From Staphylococcus xylosus (GTDB lineage Bacteria > Bacillota > Bacilli > Staphylococcales > Staphylococcaceae): DNA of 64,000 nt. Below the pieces are notes generated by a model. The model was given only the letters and a program-made list of their open reading frames with translations. It had not been told where the DNA came from and made no database searches. Position 1 is the first letter of the stretch. The number at the start of each line of letters is the position of its first letter. The position numbers and the translations under genes are program-made. The stretch is taken from positions 310,001-374,000 of the forward strand of contig NZ_MRZO01000002.1 of NCBI RefSeq assembly GCF_002732165.1, in the 5' to 3' direction. This document shows, piece after piece, positions 56,004 to 63,283 of the stretch.

Positions 56004-57395
56004 TTAGCTCTGTTCGAAATAACGTGAACGTTCCCAAGTCGTAACGTAAGAGTCGAAATCATTTTGCTCTGATTGTGCTGCTTCTAAATAGTGATTTGCG
56101 ACATCTTTACCTAATACTTCTGTGACAACTTCACTATTTCTCCATTGCAAAATAGCTTCATGTAATGACGATGGAATTCGAGTGATACTATCTTGTTCGT
56201 AGGCATTACCAACCAATTCGTCACTTAAAGGAATCTTGTTATCGATACCATATAGTCCTGCACCTATAAGTGCGGAATATGCTAAGTAAGGGTTCATATC
56301 TGCACCTGAAATACGTGATTCAAAGCGTAATGAATTGCCATCACCAACTACACGGTAACCTGCTGAACGATTATCTCTGCTCCATGCTATGCTAACAGGC
56401 GCCCAAGAGTTTGGTGCGAAACGTTTATATGAATTGACGTAAGGTGCAAACATTAAGGCGAAATCTTTGGTATATTTTAAAATGCCAGCTAAGAAATGTT
56501 GCATAGTTTCAGATTTAGGTTCTTCTGCGTCATCACCAGCATAGAAGGCATTCGTTTTTGTTCCTTTTTCCATCATGCTGAGATGTATATGACCACTTGA
56601 TCCAGTCCACTCTTCGTAAGGTTTAGCCATAAAAGTTACGGATTTATCATTTTGTATACAAATTTCTTTCATTCCATGTTTGAACATGATGTGTTGATCT
56701 GCAGCATTTAAAGCATCCGAATATTTTAAATTGATTTCATGCTGCCCTTTGTAGGCCTCACCTTTTGAAGATTCAACAGTAATTCCCATAAGATGCATTT
56801 GGTGTCTTATTTCTTGATAAATAGGCTCGTTTTTACTGCCTTGTAGTAAATTGTAATCTTCATTTAAATGTCCAGCAGCTTCCAAATTATTGTAACCTTG
56901 CTTTGAAATTTCTTCGAAAGAATTATTAAATAAGTAGAATTCTAATTCACTAGCCATATGTGGTGATAAACCATGTGATTCAGCCTTTTGGATTTGGTGT
57001 TTTAATATATTTCTTGGTGCAATACATATAGGCTCACTACCGTCTACGGAGTAAACATCACAAAAGACCATGGCAGTTTTTTCTAACCACGGCACAACTT
57101 TTAACGTATCTAAATCAGGTACTGCTAAATAGTCGCCATAGCCTTTATTCCAATTCATAAATTCAAAGTTTTCATTTGTATCCATTTCAAAATTTGTACC
57201 TAGTAAGTAGTTACAAAAATGTGTGCCTTCTGAAATATCATTTTCTAAAATAAAGTCTCCTGTAATTCGCTTACCCATGAGTCTTCCTTGCATATCACAA
57301 AATCCCATGATGATAGTGTCAATTTCATCTGATTTGACTAATTCAATTAATTTATCTTTTGTTATATTTCCAGTTACTCTATTTTTGTTTTGCAT
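56004..57395 (-). CDS. Glutamine-synthetase-like ligase (PuuA/GlnA4 type), proposed gamma-glutamyl-ethanolamide synthetase
   Basis: A 463-aa GS-fold ligase. Metal and ATP site motifs are MASELEFYLF, GQHEINLKYSDAL, the altered GSSGHIHLSM (in place of the canonical NGSGxH), FAPNSWAPVSIAWSRDNRSAGYRV and FESRISGADMNPYLAY. It lacks the adenylylation-type and regulatory features of housekeeping GlnA and belongs with gamma-glutamyl-amine ligases. ATG 57395 is 8 nt after AAGGGG; an ATG three codons earlier abuts it. Next to ALDH, SDR and EutH, ethanolamine is the likely acceptor. Confidence 0.85.
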   Translation of the reverse strand: MQNKNRVTGNITKDKLIELVKSDEIDTIIMGFCDMQGRLMGKRITGDFILENDISEGTHFCNYLLGTNFEMDTNENFEFMNWNKGYGDYLAVPDLDTLKVVPWLEKTAMVFCDVYSVDGSEPICIAPRNILKHQIQKAESHGLSPHMASELEFYLFNNSFEEISKQGYNNLEAAGHLNEDYNLLQGSKNEPIYQEIRHQMHLMGITVESSKGEAYKGQHEINLKYSDALNAADQHIMFKHGMKEICIQNDKSVTFMAKPYEEWTGSSGHIHLSMMEKGTKTNAFYAGDDAEEPKSETMQHFLAGILKYTKDFALMFAPYVNSYKRFAPNSWAPVSIAWSRDNRSAGYRVVGDGNSLRFESRISGADMNPYLAYSALIGAGLYGIDNKIPLSDELVGNAYEQDSITRIPSSLHEAILQWRNSEVVTEVLGKDVANHYLEAAQSEQNDFDSYVTTWERSRYFEQS

Positions 57396-57408
57396 ATGTG
57401 ACATCCCC

Positions 57409-58857
57409 TTAGCTATTTTGTTTAAATAAAGATAGTGAAATATATTTTAATTCTAGGAAGCCATCTAGGCCGAAGTGACTGCCTTCGCGTCCCATCCCGC
57501 TTTCTTTAATACCGCCAAATGGTGCTTGAGGTACACTTAATTGAGTTCCGTTAACGCCAATCATTCCAAACTCTAATTGTTCACTAATTTGATATACTGT
57601 GTTGATATTATTAGAGAAAAAGTAAGCAGCTAGTCCATAAGGTGAGGCATTTGCTATTTCTATTGCTTCTTTAGTAGATTCAAAAGTAATAATTGGTGCT
57701 ACTGGTCCAAAGATTTCTTCTTGAGCAATCGACATAGTTGGCGTGACATCAGTTATAACTGTAGGTTGATAAAAAAGTTCAGAGCCTGCTATATCAGCTT
57801 TGTGCCCACCTGTTTTAATAGTTGCACCATTTTCTTGGGATTCTGCTACTAATTTTTCAACTTTTTCAATGGCTTGTTGGTTAATTAATGGACCAACTTG
57901 TGCACCGGATTCATTGCCAGGAGCTACTTTTAGCTTATTAACTCTACTAATGATTTTTTGGGTAATCTCTGATTCGATATCTTTGTGTACGAGTATGACG
58001 TTAATTCCATTACACATTTGACCACTATTCTCAAATTTATTATCGACTATAGCGTCAGCTGCGTTATCTAAATCGGCGTCAGGTAATACGATTGCAGGTG
58101 CGTTACCTCCAAGTTCTAGAGAAATACGTTTTATTTGTTTGGAGGCCTCACTCATTAAGGTTTTTCCAATTTTAGTAGAACCAGTGAAGGACATTTTTTT
58201 AACGCGTTTATCGTTAAATAGTTTGTCAGATATTAATGAAGAGCTACCTGTAACAATATTAGCAACGCCTTTATCGATGCCAGTAGCTATTAATTCTTCA
58301 AAAATAGCAATCGCAATTCTAGGTGTCTCACTAGACGGTTTAACAATAACTGTACATCCTGCAGCTAGTGCTGGTGCAACTTTACGTGCAACCATTGCAC
58401 CTGGGAAGTTCCAAGGTGTAATTAGACCACAAACACCTACGGGTTGCTTAATTACTGAAATACGTTGGTTTTCAGATGATGGTGGAATGATTTCCCCATA
58501 TATACGCTTGCCTTCTTCGGCAAACCAGCGAATGAACTTAGCACAAACACCAATCTCACCAAATGCTTCGTTATATGGTTTGCCTTGTTCTTCACTCATA
58601 ATAGTTGCAAGTTCTTCCTGTTTATTAAGTAAGTTCACTGCCCACTTTTCTAAAAATGCTTGTCTAGTTTCAGCTGTATAATTAGACCAACTTTCAAAAG
58701 CATTAGCAGCGCTATCAATTGCTTTTTGAACGATCGGACCATCTACACTAGGAACTTCTCCAATAGTTTTACCACTTGCAGGATCGACAACTGATAAAGT
58801 TTTTTCAGTTTGAATTTGCTCACCATTTATCCAATTGTAATTTAAATTTCGTGTCAT
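57409..58857 (-). CDS. NAD(P)-aldehyde dehydrogenase (GabD/PuuC-like)
   Basis: A 482-aa ALDH-family enzyme. Landmarks are ITPWNFPGAMVARKVAPALAAGCTVIVKPSSETP, the Rossmann SFTGSTKIGK, the catalytic Glu in ELGGNAPAIV and the catalytic Cys in NSGQMCNGIN (near residue 287). ATG 58857 has AAGGGG 7 nt upstream; six codons of frame lie upstream within the leader. First gene of the operon, behind a conditional terminator. Inferred to oxidise gamma-glutamyl-aminoacetaldehyde to gamma-glutamyl-glycine. Confidence 0.87.
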   Translation of the reverse strand: MTRNLNYNWINGEQIQTEKTLSVVDPASGKTIGEVPSVDGPIVQKAIDSAANAFESWSNYTAETRQAFLEKWAVNLLNKQEELATIMSEEQGKPYNEAFGEIGVCAKFIRWFAEEGKRIYGEIIPPSSENQRISVIKQPVGVCGLITPWNFPGAMVARKVAPALAAGCTVIVKPSSETPRIAIAIFEELIATGIDKGVANIVTGSSSLISDKLFNDKRVKKMSFTGSTKIGKTLMSEASKQIKRISLELGGNAPAIVLPDADLDNAADAIVDNKFENSGQMCNGINVILVHKDIESEITQKIISRVNKLKVAPGNESGAQVGPLINQQAIEKVEKLVAESQENGATIKTGGHKADIAGSELFYQPTVITDVTPTMSIAQEEIFGPVAPIITFESTKEAIEIANASPYGLAAYFFSNNINTVYQISEQLEFGMIGVNGTQLSVPQAPFGGIKESGMGREGSHFGLDGFLELKYISLSLFKQNS

Positions 58858-58877
58858 AAAATCGCCCCTTAACATGC

Positions 58878-58927
58878 AAAAAGGCGCTTATATACACAAT
58901 CAACGGGATTGTGATATAAGCGCCTTT
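58878..58927 (-). terminator. Conditional terminator in the ALDH operon leader
   Basis: Minus strand: AAAGGCGCTTATATCACAATC pairs, with a one-base bulge, to the opposite arm ending TATAAGCGCC around CCGTT, followed by TTTTTG. It lies only about 20 bp before the ALDH start and downstream of the promoter, so it must be bypassed for expression. Confidence 0.85.
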
Positions 58928-58931
58928 GCTT
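58918..58931 (-). promoter_or_regulatory. ANTAR-type antiterminator hairpin in the ALDH operon leader
   Basis: AAGC-AAAGGC-GCTT on the minus strand, with an A1/G4 hexaloop, differing from the eutH leader hairpin by one loop base. It overlaps the 5' arm of the terminator, and an outer T-A pair extends the stem. The preceding sequence ACAAGTAAATATAAA is also shared with the eutH leader (ACAAGTGAATATAAA). Confidence 0.7.
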
Positions 58932-58998
58932 AATTTATATTTACTTGTGAAAATTCAAAATAATATTACTTGTTTCTTTTATATATTGATATAAACAA

Positions 58999-59030
58999 AG
59001 ATTACTAAAATTTTTAAATCTTGTCAATAT
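58999..59030 (-). promoter_or_regulatory. Candidate promoter of the ALDH operon
   Basis: Minus strand TTGACA (59027-59022), a 17-bp spacer and a poor -10 TAATCT (59004-58999). It would start a leader of about 130 nt carrying the antiterminator and terminator. It overlaps the divergent promoter's -35. Confidence 0.45.
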
Positions 59031-59049
59031 TCAGATAATATATTATACT
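59021..59049 (+). promoter_or_regulatory. Sigma-A promoter of the M20 hydrolase gene
   Basis: TTGTCA (59021-59026), a 17-bp spacer and TATACT (59044-59049), 31 bp before the ATG. No terminator hairpin follows, so this gene seems not to be under antitermination. Confidence 0.7.
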
Positions 59050-59080
59050 TTTTCACAATTAAAGGCAGGGGGTATGGTTT

Positions 59081-60154
59081 ATGCAAGATACATTAGATTT
59101 ATTAGAACATTTGATTCAATTTGATAGCTCTAGTCAACACACTGCAAACGAAACGATAGATTATTGTGCGGATTGGTTACAAAAAGAAGGTTTGGCGTCA
59201 GAAATAATAATAAATAATGGTTATAAGATGCTTGTTTGTAACGTAGGAGAAGGCAATAAAAAACTTGTATTAAATGGTCATGTTGATGTTGTTAGTGGTA
59301 AGAAGCACCAATTCACACCACAAATTGAAGACGGCAAGATTTATGGGCGAGGTTCGGCAGATATGAAAGCAGGCGTCGCTTCATTTATGGTAGCGATGCG
59401 TGATTTGAATAATATTGACTTAGGAGATGTATGTGTTCAACTTCAATTGGTAACGGACGAAGAAATTGGAGGATATAATTGTGCTTCATATTTAACAGAT
59501 CAAGGTTATTTAGGGGATTTTGTAATTTGCGCTGAACCAACACAAATAGGAATTGGCTTTCAAGCTAAAGGTATTTTGCAATTTGATATTCAATTAAAAG
59601 GGAAAACAGCTCATGGTAGTAGGCCTTGGGAAGGGGAAAATGCAATTGCTAAAGCGATGGATGTTTATCATAAGATACTTGATTTGCCCTTTGCTAAAGA
59701 GTCTACAGATATATTTGAGTCACCTTCAATTAACCTTGCCAAGATTAAAGGTGGCGAAGTATACAATAAAGTGCCTGATGAATGTTTGATTTCATTTGAT
59801 ATTCGCTATTTACCCAACCAAGATAAAGAAGATATTTTAGCGCAAATTAAAGAGATTACTGATGGTGAAATTACTTTGAATTTGACTGGTTCAAGCGTTA
59901 AAAATGAAATAACCAATCCTTATATCCAAAATTTGATACAACATATTAAAAAGGTTGGAAATAAAGAGCATGTTGATGTGTTCGGGCAACATGGTTTTGC
60001 AGATACAAGATATTTTTCAAGGTATGATGTCCCGGCCATTGAATTCGGTCCATCAGGTGGGGAATGGCATGGTGATGGTGAGTATGCAGTTATTGAGTCT
60101 TTAGAGACATATAAAGATATTATTATTTCATTTAGTAAGAATTTTGCTCATTAA
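59081..60154 (+). CDS. M20-family metallo-amidohydrolase (ArgE/DapE-like)
   Basis: A 357-aa two-domain M20 enzyme. Zinc and catalytic motifs are LNGHVDVVSG, GRGSADMKAGVAS, TDEEIGG (general base Glu), CAEPTQ and the C-terminal EFGPSGGEWHGDGEY. The lid domain has LKGKTAHGSRPWEGENAI. Such enzymes cleave N-acyl or peptide amide bonds. It is divergent from the ALDH-ligase-SDR operon, so hydrolysis of gamma-glutamyl-glycine to glutamate and glycine is an attractive inference. AGGCAGGGGG precedes the start. Confidence 0.85.
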   Translation: MQDTLDLLEHLIQFDSSSQHTANETIDYCADWLQKEGLASEIIINNGYKMLVCNVGEGNKKLVLNGHVDVVSGKKHQFTPQIEDGKIYGRGSADMKAGVASFMVAMRDLNNIDLGDVCVQLQLVTDEEIGGYNCASYLTDQGYLGDFVICAEPTQIGIGFQAKGILQFDIQLKGKTAHGSRPWEGENAIAKAMDVYHKILDLPFAKESTDIFESPSINLAKIKGGEVYNKVPDECLISFDIRYLPNQDKEDILAQIKEITDGEITLNLTGSSVKNEITNPYIQNLIQHIKKVGNKEHVDVFGQHGFADTRYFSRYDVPAIEFGPSGGEWHGDGEYAVIESLETYKDIIISFSKNFAH

Positions 60155-60263
60155 AAAAAGAATAACTCATTCATCATGAGGGTAAAGGATTACTATAACA
60201 AAAATTAATTATAACCTTGGAAATAATATGCAATTCAATTCCAATAATGAATGAGGAGATTTA

Positions 60264-60707
60264 ATGAATAGAATTAATTTAATCACATTAGGTGTTAAAG
60301 ATTTGAAGGCATCGCTCCAGTTTTATAAAAATATTGGTTTTAAAACAACTGCCGAGGTAACAGATGACAATTTAGCAATCGTGTTTTTTAATAATGACGG
60401 TACAAAATTAGAAATTTTCCCTGTTGAAGAATTAGCAAAAGATATAAATGCAGAAAGTCCTCCTACCATAGCTACAGGTGGTTTTATAGGTATTACTTTA
60501 GCTTACAATGCCAAATCTAAAGAGGAAGTTGATTCAATTTTAGAGCAAGTTGAGACATTTGGCGCAACAGTTGTTAAACCAGCCCAAGCATTAGAGTGGG
60601 GTGGTTATGGTGGTTATTTTACAGATATCAATGGTTACTATTGGGAAGTCGCATATGGCGATATGTGGGAATTTGATGAACAAAATATGCTGATTATTCC
60701 TGATTAA
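60264..60707 (+). CDS. VOC (glyoxalase/bleomycin-resistance) superfamily protein
   Basis: A 147-aa protein with two beta-alpha-beta-beta-beta modules: NLITLGVKDLKASLQFYKNIGF, then GGFIGITLAYNAKSKEEVDSIL and GGYGGYFTDINGYYWEVAYG. The final Glu-containing motif is a likely metal ligand. Function (isomerase, dioxygenase or binding protein) is open. GAGGAG lies before the ATG. Tandem with the next gene. Confidence 0.82.
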   Translation: MNRINLITLGVKDLKASLQFYKNIGFKTTAEVTDDNLAIVFFNNDGTKLEIFPVEELAKDINAESPPTIATGGFIGITLAYNAKSKEEVDSILEQVETFGATVVKPAQALEWGGYGGYFTDINGYYWEVAYGDMWEFDEQNMLIIPD

Positions 60708-60796
60708 ATTTATGATATTTGGTAATACAACTATTGGTGATAGCAATGATATAACAGTCACAATCGAAAAAATAACTAATGATTAGGTGATTTAAT

Positions 60797-61306
60797 ATGG
60801 ATGTAAGGTTTCCAATTGGTAAATTAGACACGCCTGAAAATGTAACATTGGATGATGTTCAAAAATGGCTAGCAGAAATCGACAATTATACACGACGTTT
60901 AAGAGATGTAGTTGAAAATATCACAGAAGAAGAATTAAATAAAACGTATCGTAATGGAAGTTGGAATGTACGTCAATTAGTCCACCATATTGCGGACTCA
61001 CAACTCAATATGTATCAAAGGTTGAAATTAGCATTAACAGATAATAATCCAACCGTCCCACCATTTAATCAAGAAGAATGGGTAGAATTAGAAGATAGTT
61101 TAGCTCCTATCGAATATTCTCTGCAAATGTTAGAGGGGATTAATGCCCGTATTGTAGCATTAGGGAATCATATTGATAAAGATCAATTAGAACGTAAATT
61201 CACCCTTAAAGATAGCGGAGAAATCACAGTTGCTACAAAATTAGCTAAATTGGCATGGCATGAAAACCATCATTTAGCCCATATTGAAATTGCATTATCG
61301 AGATAA
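60797..61306 (+). CDS. DinB/YfiT-like metal-dependent thiol transferase (bacillithiol transferase type)
   Basis: A 169-aa four-helix DinB-fold protein. The conserved histidines of the nickel/zinc site are in RQLVHHIADS and WHENHHLAHI. It starts MDVRFPIGKLDTPENV, typical of the YfiT/BstA group, which conjugates bacillithiol to electrophiles. Cytosolic. A terminator follows. Confidence 0.83.
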   Translation: MDVRFPIGKLDTPENVTLDDVQKWLAEIDNYTRRLRDVVENITEEELNKTYRNGSWNVRQLVHHIADSQLNMYQRLKLALTDNNPTVPPFNQEEWVELEDSLAPIEYSLQMLEGINARIVALGNHIDKDQLERKFTLKDSGEITVATKLAKLAWHENHHLAHIEIALSR

Positions 61307-61386
61307 ATATCACTTTTAATTTTAAGCTGATTATCGGTGGATAAACTAGCTATTACTTAGTTTTTAATATTGTTACATTTAGCATG

Positions 61387-61435
61387 AAAAAGCGCTACGG
61401 AATCAATTAGCAAAGTTGATTTCGTAGCTTTTTTG
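61387..61435 (+). terminator. Terminator after the DinB-type gene
   Basis: AAAAGC..CTACG..AATCAA pairs with TTGATTTCGTAGC and is followed by TTTTTT. The rest of the 61307-61644 gap is the sae promoter region. Confidence 0.8.
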
Positions 61436-61550
61436 TGTGCATTTGTTTGAACACGATTAGATATAAATGGTTTTTACTTAATTTATTAGAAATATAGATA
61501 CTTATGATGTTATTTAAATCTTAATTGGAATTTTTTATATTTAAGAATGA

Positions 61551-61582
61551 GTTAAGAAACGTTAATAATCAGTTAATGTTAA
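61551..61582 (+). promoter_or_regulatory. SaeR binding region upstream of saeP
   Basis: Four GTTAA copies at 61551, 61561, 61572 and 61578. The pair 61561/61572 gives GTTAA-N6-GTTAA, the exact SaeR consensus direct repeat; the first copy is one base closer (N5). It lies 63-94 bp before saeP, so autoregulation of saePQRS is expected. Confidence 0.75.
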
Positions 61583-61644
61583 ATAATATATCTTCTCAGT
61601 ATTATAAAGATATGAAAAAAATAAATTGAAAGTAGGTATATATT

Positions 61645-62088
61645 ATGAACATTAAAACATTATTTATTTCAGGAACGGTAGCGACATCATTATTGCTAGG
61701 AGCATGTAATAATATGAACACTAAGAAAGAAGATATGAAAGAAGAAACTAAATCCGAGACAAAAATGGATAACAAAGACATGAGTGAAAGTAAAAATATG
61801 ACAGAAGGTATGTTTAAAGGAGAAAATAAAGAAAAAGTAGAAGGTAAGGCAATGATTCATGATAATAAACTGATGTTAAAAGATTTCAAATCATCTAAAG
61901 GACCAGATTTACATGTATATCTCACTAAAGATGGCGATATTAAAAAAGGAAAGAAAATAGATAAAGTTGATTATGATAAATCAGAGCAAACATTTGATTT
62001 AAAAGGCATAAATACCGATGAATATAACACCGTAACAATATACTGCGACAAAGCTCATGTAACCTTTGGTTCAGCAGAACTAAAATAA
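61645..62088 (+). CDS. saeP: SaeP, DM13-domain lipoprotein
   Basis: A 147-aa lipoprotein with lipobox LGAC (Cys21), a Lys/Glu/Met-rich linker (about 24-55) and a DM13 domain (SKGPDLHVYLTKDGDIKKGK, TVTIYCDKAHVTFGSAEL). The conserved Cys in IYCDKAHVTFGSA is typical of DM13. In S. aureus SaeP works with SaeQ to activate the phosphatase activity of SaeS. It is followed by saeQ, saeR and saeS. Confidence 0.87.
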   Translation: MNIKTLFISGTVATSLLLGACNNMNTKKEDMKEETKSETKMDNKDMSESKNMTEGMFKGENKEKVEGKAMIHDNKLMLKDFKSSKGPDLHVYLTKDGDIKKGKKIDKVDYDKSEQTFDLKGINTDEYNTVTIYCDKAHVTFGSAELK

Positions 62089-62169
62089 TAATTAATTGAT
62101 TTGTGGATTGACTTCTAGATTATAGGTTAGGTCAATCCACACTATATTATCAAGGAGTGGATTAATGAG

Positions 62170-62625
62170 ATGATATCGAAAATTATATTGCTAATCATTC
62201 GATTAGGGTCTGGTTTTTATATGCTATTTCAAGGCTATGAAAAATTAACAGGTGGTTTCGCGATAGATGGTTTAGTATCAGTAATTAAAGAAAACCAGGA
62301 TTCCCCAGCTTGGTTTAAATTTTTCTTTGAAGCAGTTGTGGCGAATCATCTAGAGATATTTAAATGGATGGTGCAACTTGGAGAGATTGCTATAGGGCTT
62401 AGTTTGATTCTTGGTGTGCTTTCATATACAGCAAGCTTTTTTGGTGTTTTTATAATGTTAAATTATATTCTTGCAGATATGATTTTCACATACCCAATTC
62501 AATTGTTTTTCTTTATAATTATATTAATGAATAAAGAGATAATAAATTCAATAAGCTTAAATCATTTTATAAAAAGAAAACAATTAAGGAATGATGAAAA
62601 TGCCCCACATACTTATAGCGGATGA
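62170..62625 (+). CDS. saeQ: SaeQ, DoxX-like membrane protein
   Basis: A 151-aa protein with four membrane helices. DoxX-type features are [21 protein letters not shown] at the start and [31 protein letters not shown]. In S. aureus it forms a complex with SaeP and SaeS. AAGGAGTGG precedes the start. Its end overlaps saeR by 26 bp. Confidence 0.85.
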   Translation: MISKIILLIIRLGSGFYMLFQGYEKLTGGFAIDGLVSVIKENQDSPAWFKFFFEAVVANHLEIFKWMVQLGEIAIGLSLILGVLSYTASFFGVFIMLNYILADMIFTYPIQLFFFIIILMNKEIINSISLNHFIKRKQLRNDENAPHTYSG

Positions 62626-63283
62626 TGAAAAAGATATCAGAGAAATCTGTAAAACCTACTTTGAATTTGAGGGTTATCAAGTAACCCTTGCCGAAAATGG
62701 TAAAGAAGCACTTGGGTTCTTAGATGAATCTATAGATTTAATGGTGTTAGACATTATGATGCCTGAAGTGGATGGCTATGACGTGGTCAAAGAAATGAAA
62801 GCACAACAATTGGATATTCCATACATTTATTTAACGGCTAAAACAAGTGAGTCAGATACAATTTTTGGACTAATGTTAGGCGCGGATGATTATGTGAAAA
62901 AACCATTTAGCCCAAGAGAACTTGTGATACGAGCGAAAAATTTATTGGATAGATTAGCAACAAAACCTAAAAAACATGAAGTTATCAGTTGTGGTGATCT
63001 TAAATTGAATAATGTGACTAAAACAGTAGAAATTAATGGTGAAGCTGTACCATTTCGCATTAAAGAGTTTGAGTTACTTTGGTATTTTATGACACATGAA
63101 GATGAAGCTATTTCAAAAACCTCATTAATAGAAGAAGTTTGGGGATATGAATTTTACGAAGATGTTAATTCACTTAATGTTCACGTTCATCGTATTAGAG
63201 AGAAATTGGAAAATAATCGGTTTAATGAATATACAATTTCAACAGTTTGGGGACTCGGTTATAAGTTTCAAAGGAGTGTTTAA
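62600..63283 (+). CDS. saeR: SaeR, response regulator
   Basis: A 227-aa OmpR-type regulator. Phospho-Asp51 is in [15 protein letters not shown], and the winged helix has [53 protein letters not shown] split by conserved turns. It resembles S. aureus SaeR over its full length, including the WGYxFYED and TVWGLGYKF segments. ATG 62600 is 9 nt after AAGGA; two earlier ATGs (62591 and 62594) are too close to it. Confidence 0.9.
   Translation: MPHILIADDEKDIREICKTYFEFEGYQVTLAENGKEALGFLDESIDLMVLDIMMPEVDGYDVVKEMKAQQLDIPYIYLTAKTSESDTIFGLMLGADDYVKKPFSPRELVIRAKNLLDRLATKPKKHEVISCGDLKLNNVTKTVEINGEAVPFRIKEFELLWYFMTHEDEAISKTSLIEEVWGYEFYEDVNSLNVHVHRIREKLENNRFNEYTISTVWGLGYKFQRSV

Noticed and set aside
55788..58681. 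Long plus-strand frames opposite the SDR and ALDH genes
   Set aside because: They are antisense shadows of strongly conserved enzyme genes with consistent ribosome sites on the minus strand.
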